This document shows, in pieces, positions 39,279 to 51,941 of a stretch of DNA of 64,000 nucleotides. The notes under the pieces were generated by a model. It saw nothing but the letters and a program-made list of their open reading frames with translations. It did no database searches and was not told the origin of the DNA. The position numbers and the translations under genes were made by a program. The first letter of the stretch is position 1. Every line of letters begins with the position of its first letter. Origin of the DNA: Sipunculus nudus (taxonomy: Eukaryota > Annelida > Sipuncula > Golfingiida > Sipunculidae); the NCBI GenBank assembly GCA_026874595.1, contig CM049322.1:3085900-3149899 (forward strand), read 5' to 3'.

Positions 39279-39284
39279 TTTATT
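39279..39284 (-). promoter_or_regulatory. Candidate polyadenylation signal of the lectin receptor
   Basis: AATAAA on the minus strand, about 70 nt past the stop. Another AATAAA overlaps the stop codon itself (39,356-39,351). Confidence 0.35.
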
Positions 39285-39351
39285 ATTTCAGTTTAAAAAA
39301 AAATGTAGTGTCAGCCAAGCAAGTCTCTAATGAATGTTGCAGCCAAAATTT

Positions 39352-39593
39352 TTATTCCAGTATTCTCACCGTAGGTAACATCTCTGTATAGCTGGCCAAT
39401 CGGTGATGTTTCTGACCGTGGCGTCCATGCTCTGTACGCACCCAGACCAGGTCCACATAGACCTCATCCATGGGGACCGTCACGTGCTTGTCGTGCCAAC
39501 TCCACAGGTCTATTTTGTCGTATAACTTGAGGAGAGTTCCAGTCAACAGTAGCTGCAGATTGCCACTATGAGGGTGCTGCCTCTCACCAACAT
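39352..39593 (-). CDS. Lectin-receptor exon 8: cytoplasmic tail and stop
   Basis: Acceptor TTCTGTTTAG|AT. 79 codons and TAA at 39,354-39,352. It contains the three tyrosine motifs YDKI, YVDL and YTEM. Confidence 0.75.
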
Positions 39594-39969
39594 CTAAACA
39601 GAAACCACAACACTCAGAGGCAGCCAGTTTGTCCAGTGATTACCAAAAACTAAATGCGGGGTCAGGGTTTTTTTCAGTGAGGATTTATAGACCTTACTTT
39701 TACACCATTTTCATGTAGAAATATTCTACAGAATCTTAGTTACATATCTATTTAATCAAACATTTAATGAAACCGTAAGATATTAATATTTGACTGCGGT
39801 ATAATCTTCCAACTTCCTGAACGAGGGTGTTTAACTGCATCTCACATTCGGTACTAATTGAATGAGAATAACAATGATTCAATTAAACTATGAGCTTTAA
39901 GTCCATAGATACCGATACACAGACAGACATGTATGTTTTTAACTTTACTAAAATAACTCGGAACTGGAT

Positions 39970-40017
<48 letters not shown>

Positions 40018-43000
40018 CAATTATCCTTCATAGCGAATATCTTCAGATATTTATTTAGATATGTATTACATAACAATCTGGCAACTTGCCTATTCGTTGT
40101 AATGGGGTGTTCTCTTCTTTTGCTGTCTCACCTAGCGTATTACTTGGTCTCCCTCTATGCTGATGTAATATAAAAAAATGTACTCACAGATATTTGTACC
40201 TTGTGCAATAAATGGAAATATTAAAGTTTGTTCATATTATATTCTACTCTGTCTAACATAATAAAGACTTACTCTCTTTAGTCGACATAGTAACGCGCCG
40301 ATCAGGATACCAACCAGGATTGCCACAGCCCAAACAGAACAGCTCACAATTAGTATTGTTCCGTGTGTTGTCTTGTTTTGAACTATTGTATCTTCATCTA
40401 AAATATTTAAAGTTTTCTTACTCGAATAAGCTTCGGTAAATTAAACAAAAAAATAGGAAATTGTAAATAATTTTGTCCTTGTACACGCAAATATGGAACA
40501 AATAATATTTAGAATTTAAGGTAAATAACTTTAAGAGAGGGTTCGGATATGTATTCTTGACAGCGATGTGAAACTTTATATTTTACCCCTAATAGAGGCA
40601 TTCCACCTGGAGGTTCGTCAAGTTGATTAAACCTATTTTGTGTATTATACTGCCAGATTAATTATCATGTTCTAATAAATTAACTATGGAAGTGCGTCAA
40701 AGCAAATTGAACGTAAATACATATATACGTACTCTCCACGAACGTGCGTATGTTTGGCAAAGCACTCGGATCTATATTCATTGATTTCAGAATAAATATA
40801 ATTCTTCACAAATCGCTTACTATTGTGTGACAGCTTGAATATGTTGGAATTACCTATTTGCAGGTTTAGACACACAAAATTGAGCTCATAGTGACAAGGC
40901 TTTGGTTCGAATATCAGAGATGATTGTTGCATCTTGACCTGTCCACAGCGCCCGGTGTCTTTCATGTGATGAGGATCCCAGTTTCTGTATACCCTATCAA
41001 CTGCAAATAGCCAACAATCATCTAATAGTTTAGTTCTGCCAAAATATGAACCCAGAGATAGTAATTTCTATCATACACATTCGTCCAAAATGAAGTTTTT
41101 CACCACATGCGTCATATTGCATACAGTTTCACAAGATTCCCACTTTGTATAATTTCCCCTCACCCAATAACCGTTGGGAGTTTCAAACTTGTATTGTAAA
41201 ATATATGAATAAACTATTGATTCATACTGATACATACCTGGTTCATCATACTCATCCAGCCATTCCTCTTTCCTTAATCCAACCCAGAATCTGTCACAGG
41301 TCCACTTGTGTTTCGCTAGTTCTTCCATTGTGTCCCTGCGTTTGACCTGAGCCATGGTATATCCCCAGAAGTGACAGTACGACCGGGATTCATGCCAAGT
41401 CAGTCCTTCACAGTAATGCATGTAGCAGGTACCATTGTGTTCACGTCCAATCCATCTTCGATGAAATTCCTCGCAAATTGGATCTGAGAACAAATCACAG
41501 ACTGTATACTTTGAAGCTTTATTACCATAATTTTATACATCAATCCTTAGGCTGTACAGACATCCTTGTATTATATCTGACAATTTATAATGTTCATGAT
41601 ACATAAACATTTGGTTAAACAGCCAGAAAAATCCGTTCTGACCTACTATCAAGCTTAATGTTTATGTTTTCGCCGATCACACTGCGACTAACAACATGGA
41701 TTCATCAAACTTTAATAAAGGTTTAACCTTTTATCTGGCACATGACTCCTGCGGTCGTTTCAGAGCACTGTCCTGGTTCCAGACGCAGCGTTTTCTGATT
41801 AAACCAGACACACATTTTATTGGGATGAATGTTCTCAAAGGAACCTACAAAATCCCAAACTCAGTTTTATTAATAATCATTATATATACTGTATATAGAA
41901 TAAACCAGTTTAAGAATCCTATAATCGACTGCGCATTTTGAAAAAAAAAAAAAAAAATATAGGAGATGCAGTGAGCTGGTGCGAACCTAATATGCTATAA
42001 GTTTGTATGCATTGAGCTTCTAAAATATTTCAAACATAAATAGTTTGCTGCCACAGTTGTATCTCTCAAACCTTGATGATTACATAGCCTTGATATGTCT
42101 GATTCAACATACGCCATTTTGCTATAATATTGGTAGATACGATATCCCCTTGACCATATATCGTTTACCTTTTAGCTCTCCATCAATCCATCTCCACTGG
42201 TCCATGTTTCTTCTCTTCAGGTTCACCCACGATGACGTCATGTTGTATTGATTCATATACTCAAAGACCTGACTCATTTCGCTTTCATTCCCAAACGACC
42301 CCAGTTTACTACCGTTCAGTTTGCAGCAGTGTTCAGCACGGAACCACGTTGCTGCTCCGTCACAGTTATAATCAGCTGACGCATTATCTATTTTAACAAA
42401 AATACATCAGAACATTGAGCATCTCAAACAATTAAAATCAGTGTTTTTGCATCTTGTATGCAAAATTATAATTTACAGCGACTATGTAACCAGGGGATCG
42501 ATAGGCTATACACCATATAGCTGACGGCCTGTAAATGTTACATCAAGTGTGAATCTCTAAACGATATACTGACAGGTTCTTCCACGGAAACGCTGCATAA
42601 TAAACAAGCAGTCATAAAATGGGTCGTATAAAATAATATATCAATAAACGCCAGGCACCTGTCAAGTATTATCTTGTAGACTTTATATATGGAATTAGAG
42701 AGTGCAGAACGGAGTTCCATATAAAATGTTCGTGAGGGATGGCACTGCATCCTATTGATGTGAGAAGGGGATTAACGGGTGGACATCATCGTTTGTAGAC
42801 TAAGAATGTGAATTCCCCGACCCCAAACACCTAGTAACTGCATAGTATTTCAGACAGAATCACTGAAAGATAATTGTATCCCCAGACAAAGTTGGGATAC
42901 TATGCTTTCACGACGGTCCAGCCGACGCTGCAGAAAAATCTTGTGAGCGGGATAACTCAAAAAGATATTTCACTGATCTTTTTCAAACATTACATATGTA

Positions 43001-46000
43001 TAGATATAGGTAAGAGGACGAAGCCAATTTTAAAATGGGGTCATGATCTTTATTTGGAGAGTGACCTAGACCTAAAATAAGTCCATTTTTGCTGAAAATA
43101 ACACAGATTCAATATCTCAAGTAAGCTTGCATGGACTGGTCCAAAAATCAAGGTGACCGAAGATTTTGAATAGCCTTGTGATATGCCGGAAATTGGTGGC
43201 GCCACCTTTTATGCTTTTCTTGTTGTTACGTCTTTTAATATCCCGACAATTGCCACTTGACAGTACTGTGAGCATTGTAAGTAAAAAATTAATGGACAGA
43301 TTTCTTTCATATTATGAACATGTAGAGAGATGGGTTATGGGATTAGGTCCATTTAAATTTGGGTCATGACCTTTACCATGAGAGTGGCCTTGACCTTTAA
43401 TATTTACATATTTGGTGAAAATCACACACCTCTTATGACATCTCAAGTGTTGATAGCCATATGGATTTCAAACGTGACTTATCTATGGCTAATCACTAAA
43501 GTAAGAACCCTATAGGTTCTAGGGTCATGAGGTCAAAGGTCAAGGACACTGGATTCTTATCTTTAAAGATGTTGTGGATGCATCTTGAACATATAGCTCC
43601 TTTGCCAATAGTGGATGATCCATATAAATTTTCTAATCACAAGGTCAAAGGTCTAGGCCACAGAAGCTTTTTGTAAAAAAATTAGTTTCCGAATGATAAT
43701 TCCAGGTTTTTAATGTATGGATTTCAAATTTGACTTATATATGTCCCATTAAAAAGATCCCAATAGATTTTGAGGTCATGAGGCCAATAGTCAAGGTCAT
43801 AGGACAAACATCTTTAAAATGATTGTGGATGCATTTTCAGCCAAACTTTTCATCTCAGACCTTTTATCTTGCACATATAGTTCACCTGCCAATAGAGGAA
43901 GACCCCTATCCATTGTTTAGGTCACAAGGTCAAAGGTAAAGGTCACAGGAGCCATTTGTCCAAAATTTCATTTCCTGATGATAACTCCAGCTTGGGTTGA
44001 TATATGGGTTTCAAATTTGACATATATTTCCATCCATCTTGGAAAGTTTTCTCATAAACCATACAGGTTGCGCCACCTGCCTTGCCTTTTTGTTGAATAA
44101 ATTAACATAAATTACCTCTTTTCTGAGGAGTGATTTGCCTTATTGGCCTGAAAATGTGCATATCCATAAATCGTGGATTCCTACATTTTGTACTCAAGAC
44201 TGGTGGCGCCATCAGCAATCGTTTTAGCGTGGCGTCCATCTGTACGTGTGCTTTGGGTGAAAATTGCTCATATCTCCGGATTGGTTCAAGGTAATGGTCT
44301 GAATTTTGGCACGTCAATCCATCTTGGAAAGTTTTCTCGTAAACCAGACAGGTGGAGCCACCTACCTTCCGTTTTTGTAGAATAAATAAATTTTCTTTTC
44401 TGAGGAGTGATTTGCACTATTGGCCTTAAATCGTGCATATCCATAGATCCGAGACTCCTCCATCTCATACTCAAGACTGGTGGCGCCATCTGCTATCGTT
44501 TTGCCGTGATTTCCATCTGTTCATGTGCTTTTGGTGAAAATTGCTCATATCTCTGGAGTGGTTCAAGGTATTGGTCTTAAATTTGGCATGTCTATCAATC
44601 TTGGAAAATTTCTTAAAAACCAGACAGGTGGCAACACTTACCTTCCTGTTTCTGTAAATTAAATTAATTAATGCTCTTTTCTCAAGAGAGATTCAACATA
44701 TTGGCCCCCATATTTGGAGAAAAATATTGTTTCTTAAGTTGGAAGATTGAAGAAACCATAGTCGCTTGCTAAGTGTCAGTATATGCTGCTGAAGACGGGG
44801 AGCCTATTCTCAAGAAAAAAAAGGGGGGGGGGGGGAGTAATTGTCTGCGGATATAATGGCACCTGCGATGCTAAGAAATATCTAGTTTTTAAAATGGAGG
44901 ACAGTGACCATCTAGGCGACCGTGATCTTACGGTTTCCTTCATCACTTTTGAGAAAAGATTCTTTAATCAAAACTCAGTAAAAATAAATCTGATAAATGA
45001 ACAACTAAAGCCCATTATGGGGGTCGTTCGACATGTATAAGAGGATATAGCCTTTTGAGGCTGCAAATCGTCGGCCATCTCCGATTTTAACGTCAGGATA
45101 GGTCGGTTCATAAATTTGACATCAAATATGAATTATTCGACTCCCAGAATCCATATTCATACGTTAAACAGTATTACAGGTAAAACTACTGAAAAATAAA
45201 TTTCAAAAGGGCGCATGGCTGCCATTTTGAAATACGCTCTTTCACGTATTCCTCCCAGACTTTTTCAAGAGACACCGTATTTTTTATTCTACCTTCATAG
45301 AAGACAAATCAACTGAGAATCCAACCATCTCTCCCCGGTCACTGAATTTCCCCCGATGACCCAGCTAGAGCGGGACTGTGACGTCTGTTGTTTAGTATAA
45401 GACGCTCTCTCTGCTACATGAATAAATGATATATTATGATAATCTGCACGTCACTTTTATCCATAAATAAAGAGTCGGCCTTGTTAATGATCGGACATAT
45501 TGACGAGACGATAACGCAAGCCCAATTTCATTAATTTATATCCCTCCATATATCGACGATAAGGCTGCACTATTAATGGAGTGGACCCTTATGATATTAA
45601 TTTGCGTCATCATGTACCATGTGGCATGTAATGTTTTTGATAAAAAGAACTATTACGTTCGATGCACATATATTATCTTCAGTTTCCGGAAACAAGTATA
45701 TTAGAATATGTGTCAGGGTAAAGAGCTGAACCGTTTATAGGATGTGTTCTACTGTTTCAAATAGTACGAAGTTTCATGATGAAAAGCCTCTTTGAGGGAC
45801 CAAAAACTTTTCATGATGTATCTGCATGAGCCAGTTTTCATAGTCATAACTTTTCAGAATGGCCCATGGCTCCCTGAACAAACTTTCTCACTAGAATAGA
45901 GGTTTCTTTCTATGTAGGTACTTGTTTCATGTACATAAGACGGTTTTTGCATGTTAGGCATACTGGGCGAACAGCACTTCCAGGCAATTTGTCTCTGAAA

Positions 46001-49000
46001 TTACAGCTACGTGTCTGGATCACAGGTAACTATGTTGACTAGCGGAAAGGCGGTCCCTAACACCGATTTATCACAGACCTTAAATCAATTAAACGTACTT
46101 TGAAAAAAATACTCTGGCGATTCTGCTTACCGAAGAGATTTATGGATTTTTTTGCTCCCACCTAATACATATACGGAACATATCCTCGGAAACCGTTTTT
46201 GTTTCCCTTTTTAGCTCAGCTGACTATAAGTCATCTGAGCTATAGTCATGGTCCATTGTCCGTCGTCCGTCCGTCTGTCTGTCCGTCCGTCCGTCCGTCC
46301 GTCTGGATGTCCGTCCGTAAGACTGGCACGTTTCGACACCGTTGGACCTACGAATCTGAATTTCGGCATACAGTTAGATGTCCCCATAATCTCCTACCAT
46401 GTCAAACATTGGGTCAATAAGACTTCGTTCCTCTGAGATATTAAGGAAAAACCTCAATTTGTTATTAGAAATCTATTTTCACACTTCAGGACTGCCTAAT
46501 ATCAAAACCACTCATCTGGTTTTCTTCATATTTACCATAACTATTCCTCTATAAAGTTCCTATGTACATGCCAGATATTAAGTCAGTATTATATAATTTA
46601 AAAACGTTATGGTCCCAAACAAAATGGACTTTGTAAAAAAATCAGGAAGATATTTGGTCACTTAAGACCAAAAGTGTAAAAGGTAGGGACTTTTTTCCAG
46701 TAATACAACTTTAATTAATCAAAATTTAATTGTATACCAAAAATTAGATCAAAATTTGTTAATTTTTTTTAAATATTGGAAAAATATAAAATTGGTACCT
46801 TAAATTTTGCCCAACTTTGGCCATGGCACGTTTTCTTCCTGTTAGTACTGTGGATTTAATTTTCACACCATGTATACATAAGGATTTAATCTGTTAAAAT
46901 CTGAAATTTGAAAATAAAAGCTGCAAAATTAGGCTAGTTATTGAATTTTTTTGGAGGCTCTTGTTGTATTCCCTTACATTGTCAAGCAGTCCACTTTGAT
47001 GACTGTAGGTCATTCAGTGCACATCTCTATGCTCCCAAGGCTGTTGACATAATTTTAGATGTCCCCAAAATCTCCTACCATACCGAAAATTGGGTCATTA
47101 GGACTTTGTTCCTTCGAGATATTAAGGGAAAAAAACTCTGTTTTCCCTAAAAAAAAAGCCATTGTTACACTTCAAGGCTGCCTAATATCAAAACCACTGA
47201 TCTGTTTTTGATCGTATTTAGTATTCACATTCTTTTATACATTTTCTATGAACATACCAAAAATTAGGTCAGTATTGGGTATTATTTTGAAGTTATAGGC
47301 CAAAACATAATGCACTTTTTTAAAAAAATCAGGAAATATATTTACTCACCTAACATGAGAATTGCTGAACCTAGAGACTTTTTTTCAGGAATATAACTTT
47401 ATTTAATCAAGATTCAATTGTTTACCCAAAATTAGATCTGAATTTTGCAAATTTTTCAAGTTATTAGCATAAATAAAAAAATCAATACCTTAAATTTTGT
47501 CCAACTTTGGCACTGTTGATTTAATTTTTCCAGCATATATGCATAAGGATTTAATCTTTTAAAATCTGAACTTTCAAAAGAAAATTGATTGGAATGAATA
47601 GCTTTTATTCATGTTTTCATACACCATGTCAAGTGTTGTTCACATCTAGCCCACCTAGTAGTACAGCCTTCACTTGCATTATGTAACCCACCCCAGGCAG
47701 CTTACCTTGGCCCAGCTTGGCCACTACTAGCAGGCTTCCCCTCTGCCCTGCACTGATCCCCCCCAGCTGGTGCATAAACTAGATGAATGTTATAATTTTT
47801 CTGTATTTTATTTTATTCTTGGGCATGCTACATTTTAGATTTTGTATTGAACCACCAGGGTTACAATGATTAAAGTGTACATTTAATTGTGTCCACAAAG
47901 TGGTGTATTGCTGTGAAAGTGTGGATGTTCATGAGATAAGTAATTCCTTACTTCAGAAGAGTAAAAACTTCACCAGGTGTGAAATTGACTATTAATTCCA
48001 GTAATTAATTAAAACTGGGATAGTAATTAGCTCAATGATATTGTTTGTCCCTCATTCAACCAACAGTGTGTATACTTTATTTGAAAAGATGTTTTATTTT
48101 ATCAAATTTACTTTTATTTTATTTTGGTGAATAAAATTAAGCATATCCTGAAAACTCCAATGTGCAAACTTTTTAATAGTGATTCAAGGAATATTCTTGT
48201 AGATGCCATGTTGTGGCATTATTTTCTTTTAAAATCAGTTTAAACATTTATGATTTAAAAATAATAAAATATATGTGTATGCATAATATGACCCAATGTT
48301 TTTTACTCTGTATATATAATGATTGCAACTTTGCAACAATTCTAACATTTTAACTTATATTTTCAGGTTTTTTAATTAAAAATTTATAAACCTGTAAATA
48401 AAAAAATGATTCAGATAAAAACTTCTTAATGGAAAAAGTGGATCTGCTTAAAAAAATAGGATTATATATAAACTTAAATGCATTATTCTCTTGAAAGTGA
48501 AATAAAGGTATTAGTCCATTCTGTCCACTTGCCTGTCCATCTGTAAATTTTCGTATGCAACACAGTATCTCAAAACTTTTACTGTTTTTCTTCATGACAG
48601 TCTTGTCAGAGTATTTGTTTGCAATCATATATTTAGAACTTTACTATAACCAAGTAGGAGGGCCCCTTTCCTCTTAGCTTTTCATATTCTTATATAAATG
48701 AAAAACATTACAATAGAATATTTCTACATCCACCTTTGTGCTGCCCTCACTTTTCCCTTCTCCGAACCCCATCCCAAAGTCAGCCTCAGTAAGCAAGAAC
48801 AAGATGAATCAGATATATTCATACTTTAATATTTTGTATAACTATTCGTCCATAGGTACCTATGTACATGCCAGAAATTATGTCAATATTGTGTAATATG
48901 TAGACATAGTGGGCATCACAATAATGTACCTTGTCAAGAATAAAGAGATATTGTGTCATACAGTCACATATTCATAAATCACTTCATCAGCATAGTTAAT

Positions 49001-49561
49001 CATAACATCATATCTGTCAAATTGAACGCTTGCAGACTACCATACACTTTAGATCCTTCAACAAAAAGCCTTATCATCATTCTACTACTGCTTATTACTG
49101 CTGTCATTGCATTCATATTTACTCAAATATATCACAATTTTCAACCCCTCCTAAATAAATAAAAATAAACCACTTTATTTGACACTATTAATCCATCAGT
49201 CAGGTAATTTCATTTATCATTTACTCACATATTACAATTCCTTTATAATAGCCCAACATGTACATGATGTTCATAAGCTTTATCGCACGATATAGTATCA
49301 CAGTGGAGAAACATTTATAGTCCAATCACGATCAGCTGAACGCCGTGACCCATGGGTCCCTTGTTTTATTTAACGCACCGATTAATGACAAAAAAAAATA
49401 TTTCGTAGCTTTCGTATCTATAGAATGCATTTATCCTATATGTTATACCTTGCATAAAGCATGATTTTTACAGTTGTTAAGCTGCTAAGTAAAGGTTGCC
49501 TGAGTAACAGTAACCTGGGGTGTACATTTTAATTCATTTTAAAAGAGAAGCTGCAATGGCC

Positions 49562-49597
<36 letters not shown>

Positions 49598-49960
49598 TTA
49601 CAGGTTAAGGTGTCACTGCCTTACTTGTAACACTCAGGCCCAAGCACTGAGGCATTATCTTGGCACGTCTTATCGAAGGAAAAAATGGTAGTCCTCGGTT
49701 TTACGTGGAGCCTTAATTGTGATCATATTTATAGGTGACAGGAGAGAGCATTAGCGTACATGCTTATGATAAGGTTTGCAATGAATCGGAGGGCATTGTC
49801 CATATTGACGGGGAGGGGGCGTTCATGAAAGACCGAACTTTACTCGAGTAGAATGGTGCACAATAGTATAATAGCTATTAAGTGTAACCTGATCTGTTTT
49901 TCTCGTCGTGTGACCCACCTTATAACATAATATTGAGAAACCTCCTCGATCATGTGTTAG

Positions 49961-50011
<51 letters not shown>

Positions 50012-51242
50012 CACAGGCCAGATCTAAATCCAGTCCAATTTAGAACTGGCCTAGGCCAGGTCTCGATTGGGATCTGGTCTAGGCCAGATCACCATTGGGA
50101 TCTAGTCTAGGCCAGAACAAAACTCACCATCTCAAAACAAAATCTATGACCAGATTGAACTGTGAATGTTCTCAGTTCAATATGGTCATAAGGTGTATAA
50201 TATACGGGTATATTTATATTTTATATACTTTTTAAATATTAACAGTATATTTTGTCCATATATTAAGCATTTCCTATCTGCAATGTGGTAACAGATATAA
50301 AATTCTTAATTCTAGCTTTTTAATGAGACAATTATTTTTACATAATATTTAGATATAAGTAATATTATTGTGATATAAAATCAGAATCATGTCAGGTTAC
50401 ATCAGAAGCACAAAGTGATATGAAGTAACGATGACTAATGAAAATGTTAAATTTAAACACAACGGCACATATGTTTTGTGCTTTTAAATAGATTCACCTA
50501 CAAATTACCAGAATCACATACACTGTTAGACATCACACAATCAATATTTAACCCAGCTGACTTTAAGCCATCTGAGCATTAGCGGAGGAAAATAGGAAAA
50601 CATTTTTAGACTGATATGAAAATGTAATCAACAATGTTTCAGGACAAAAATGTGCCATGATTAAAGTAGCACAAAATTTAAGGTGGAATTTTAATTATAT
50701 TACCAATAACTAAATAAATTATATTATTTGCATACATTTTCTCGAATATATAAATCAAGTTATATATTCTGGAAATACACCGGTCTATATTCAGCAGTTA
50801 ACATATTAATCATATGTAAATCTGTCCTGCTGCTGTGGCTTACCAGATATATTAGTTCCAAGCCCATACTTCTCTAAACAGTACCCAAAATTGACTTAAT
50901 TCCAAATTTGTGCAACATTGGTATTTCAGTTATTAAGCAGATTCTAAAATATACAAAGATAGTCAGTGTAAACACCACCCAAGTTGCTCAATTTCTCAAA
51001 GGGAGGAGGTCATCATGACCTAGTATAAGGTATTGAAATATTAATGCCTCTAACCATCTGTATGCAAAATTTCAGGTTGGTAACCTAAACGGTTTTGTCA
51101 ATTTAACATAAAAATCAAGACAGGTAGGTAGCTGGACAGACAGACATGACAGACGAAGAGCCATTGCTATAGCTCAAATGTTTATGAGTCAGCAGAGCTT
51201 AAAATTTATTGTATATAATAAGGAATATATATATAAATATAA

Positions 51243-51279
<37 letters not shown>

Positions 51280-51901
51280 AGCATATAGAATACTTTAAAC
51301 TTTATTTAAATTAGTTAAGCTTACACTGGGTCATAGTTAAGATATATGAAACTGGACTAATACCAGTGTCAAATATGTTTCTTAAACAATAAAATGTAAT
51401 AATAAAAAAAATGAGTAATATAATATATCACCGTAAAATAGCTTGACTGAATAATTATGTAAAAAAATATTAATGTCTTATTCAAAAGATAGATTAAAGA
51501 ATTTTATATCTCTTACCACATAGCAGATATAAAGAGCATAATGTTTTGACAAGATACTTCTAATATTAAAAAAAATCATTATATATATATATATAAACAT
51601 GAAATATACTTCTAATAGTCATTTTACACTGAGAACATTTTGAGATGGTGAATTTTGATCTGGCCTAGTCCGAGTCCAAATCGCCATCTGGCTTGGTATA
51701 GTTTAGAACTGGCCGAGACCAGATCTAAATTGAGAAGCTTGATTTTGATCTGGCCTAGCCCAGATCCCAATCGTTATCTGGCCTCGTCCAGTTTAAAACT
51801 GGCCTAGACTAGATCCCAATAGTGATCTGGCCTAGACCAGATCCCAATCGAGACCTGGCCTAGGCCAGTTCTAAACTTGGCTCGATTTAGATCTGGCTTG
51901 T

Positions 51902-51941
<40 letters not shown>

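Noticed and set aside
42538-42750. Intronic minus-strand ORF
   Set aside because: Lies in lectin-receptor intron 1, with no domain and no matching splice sites.
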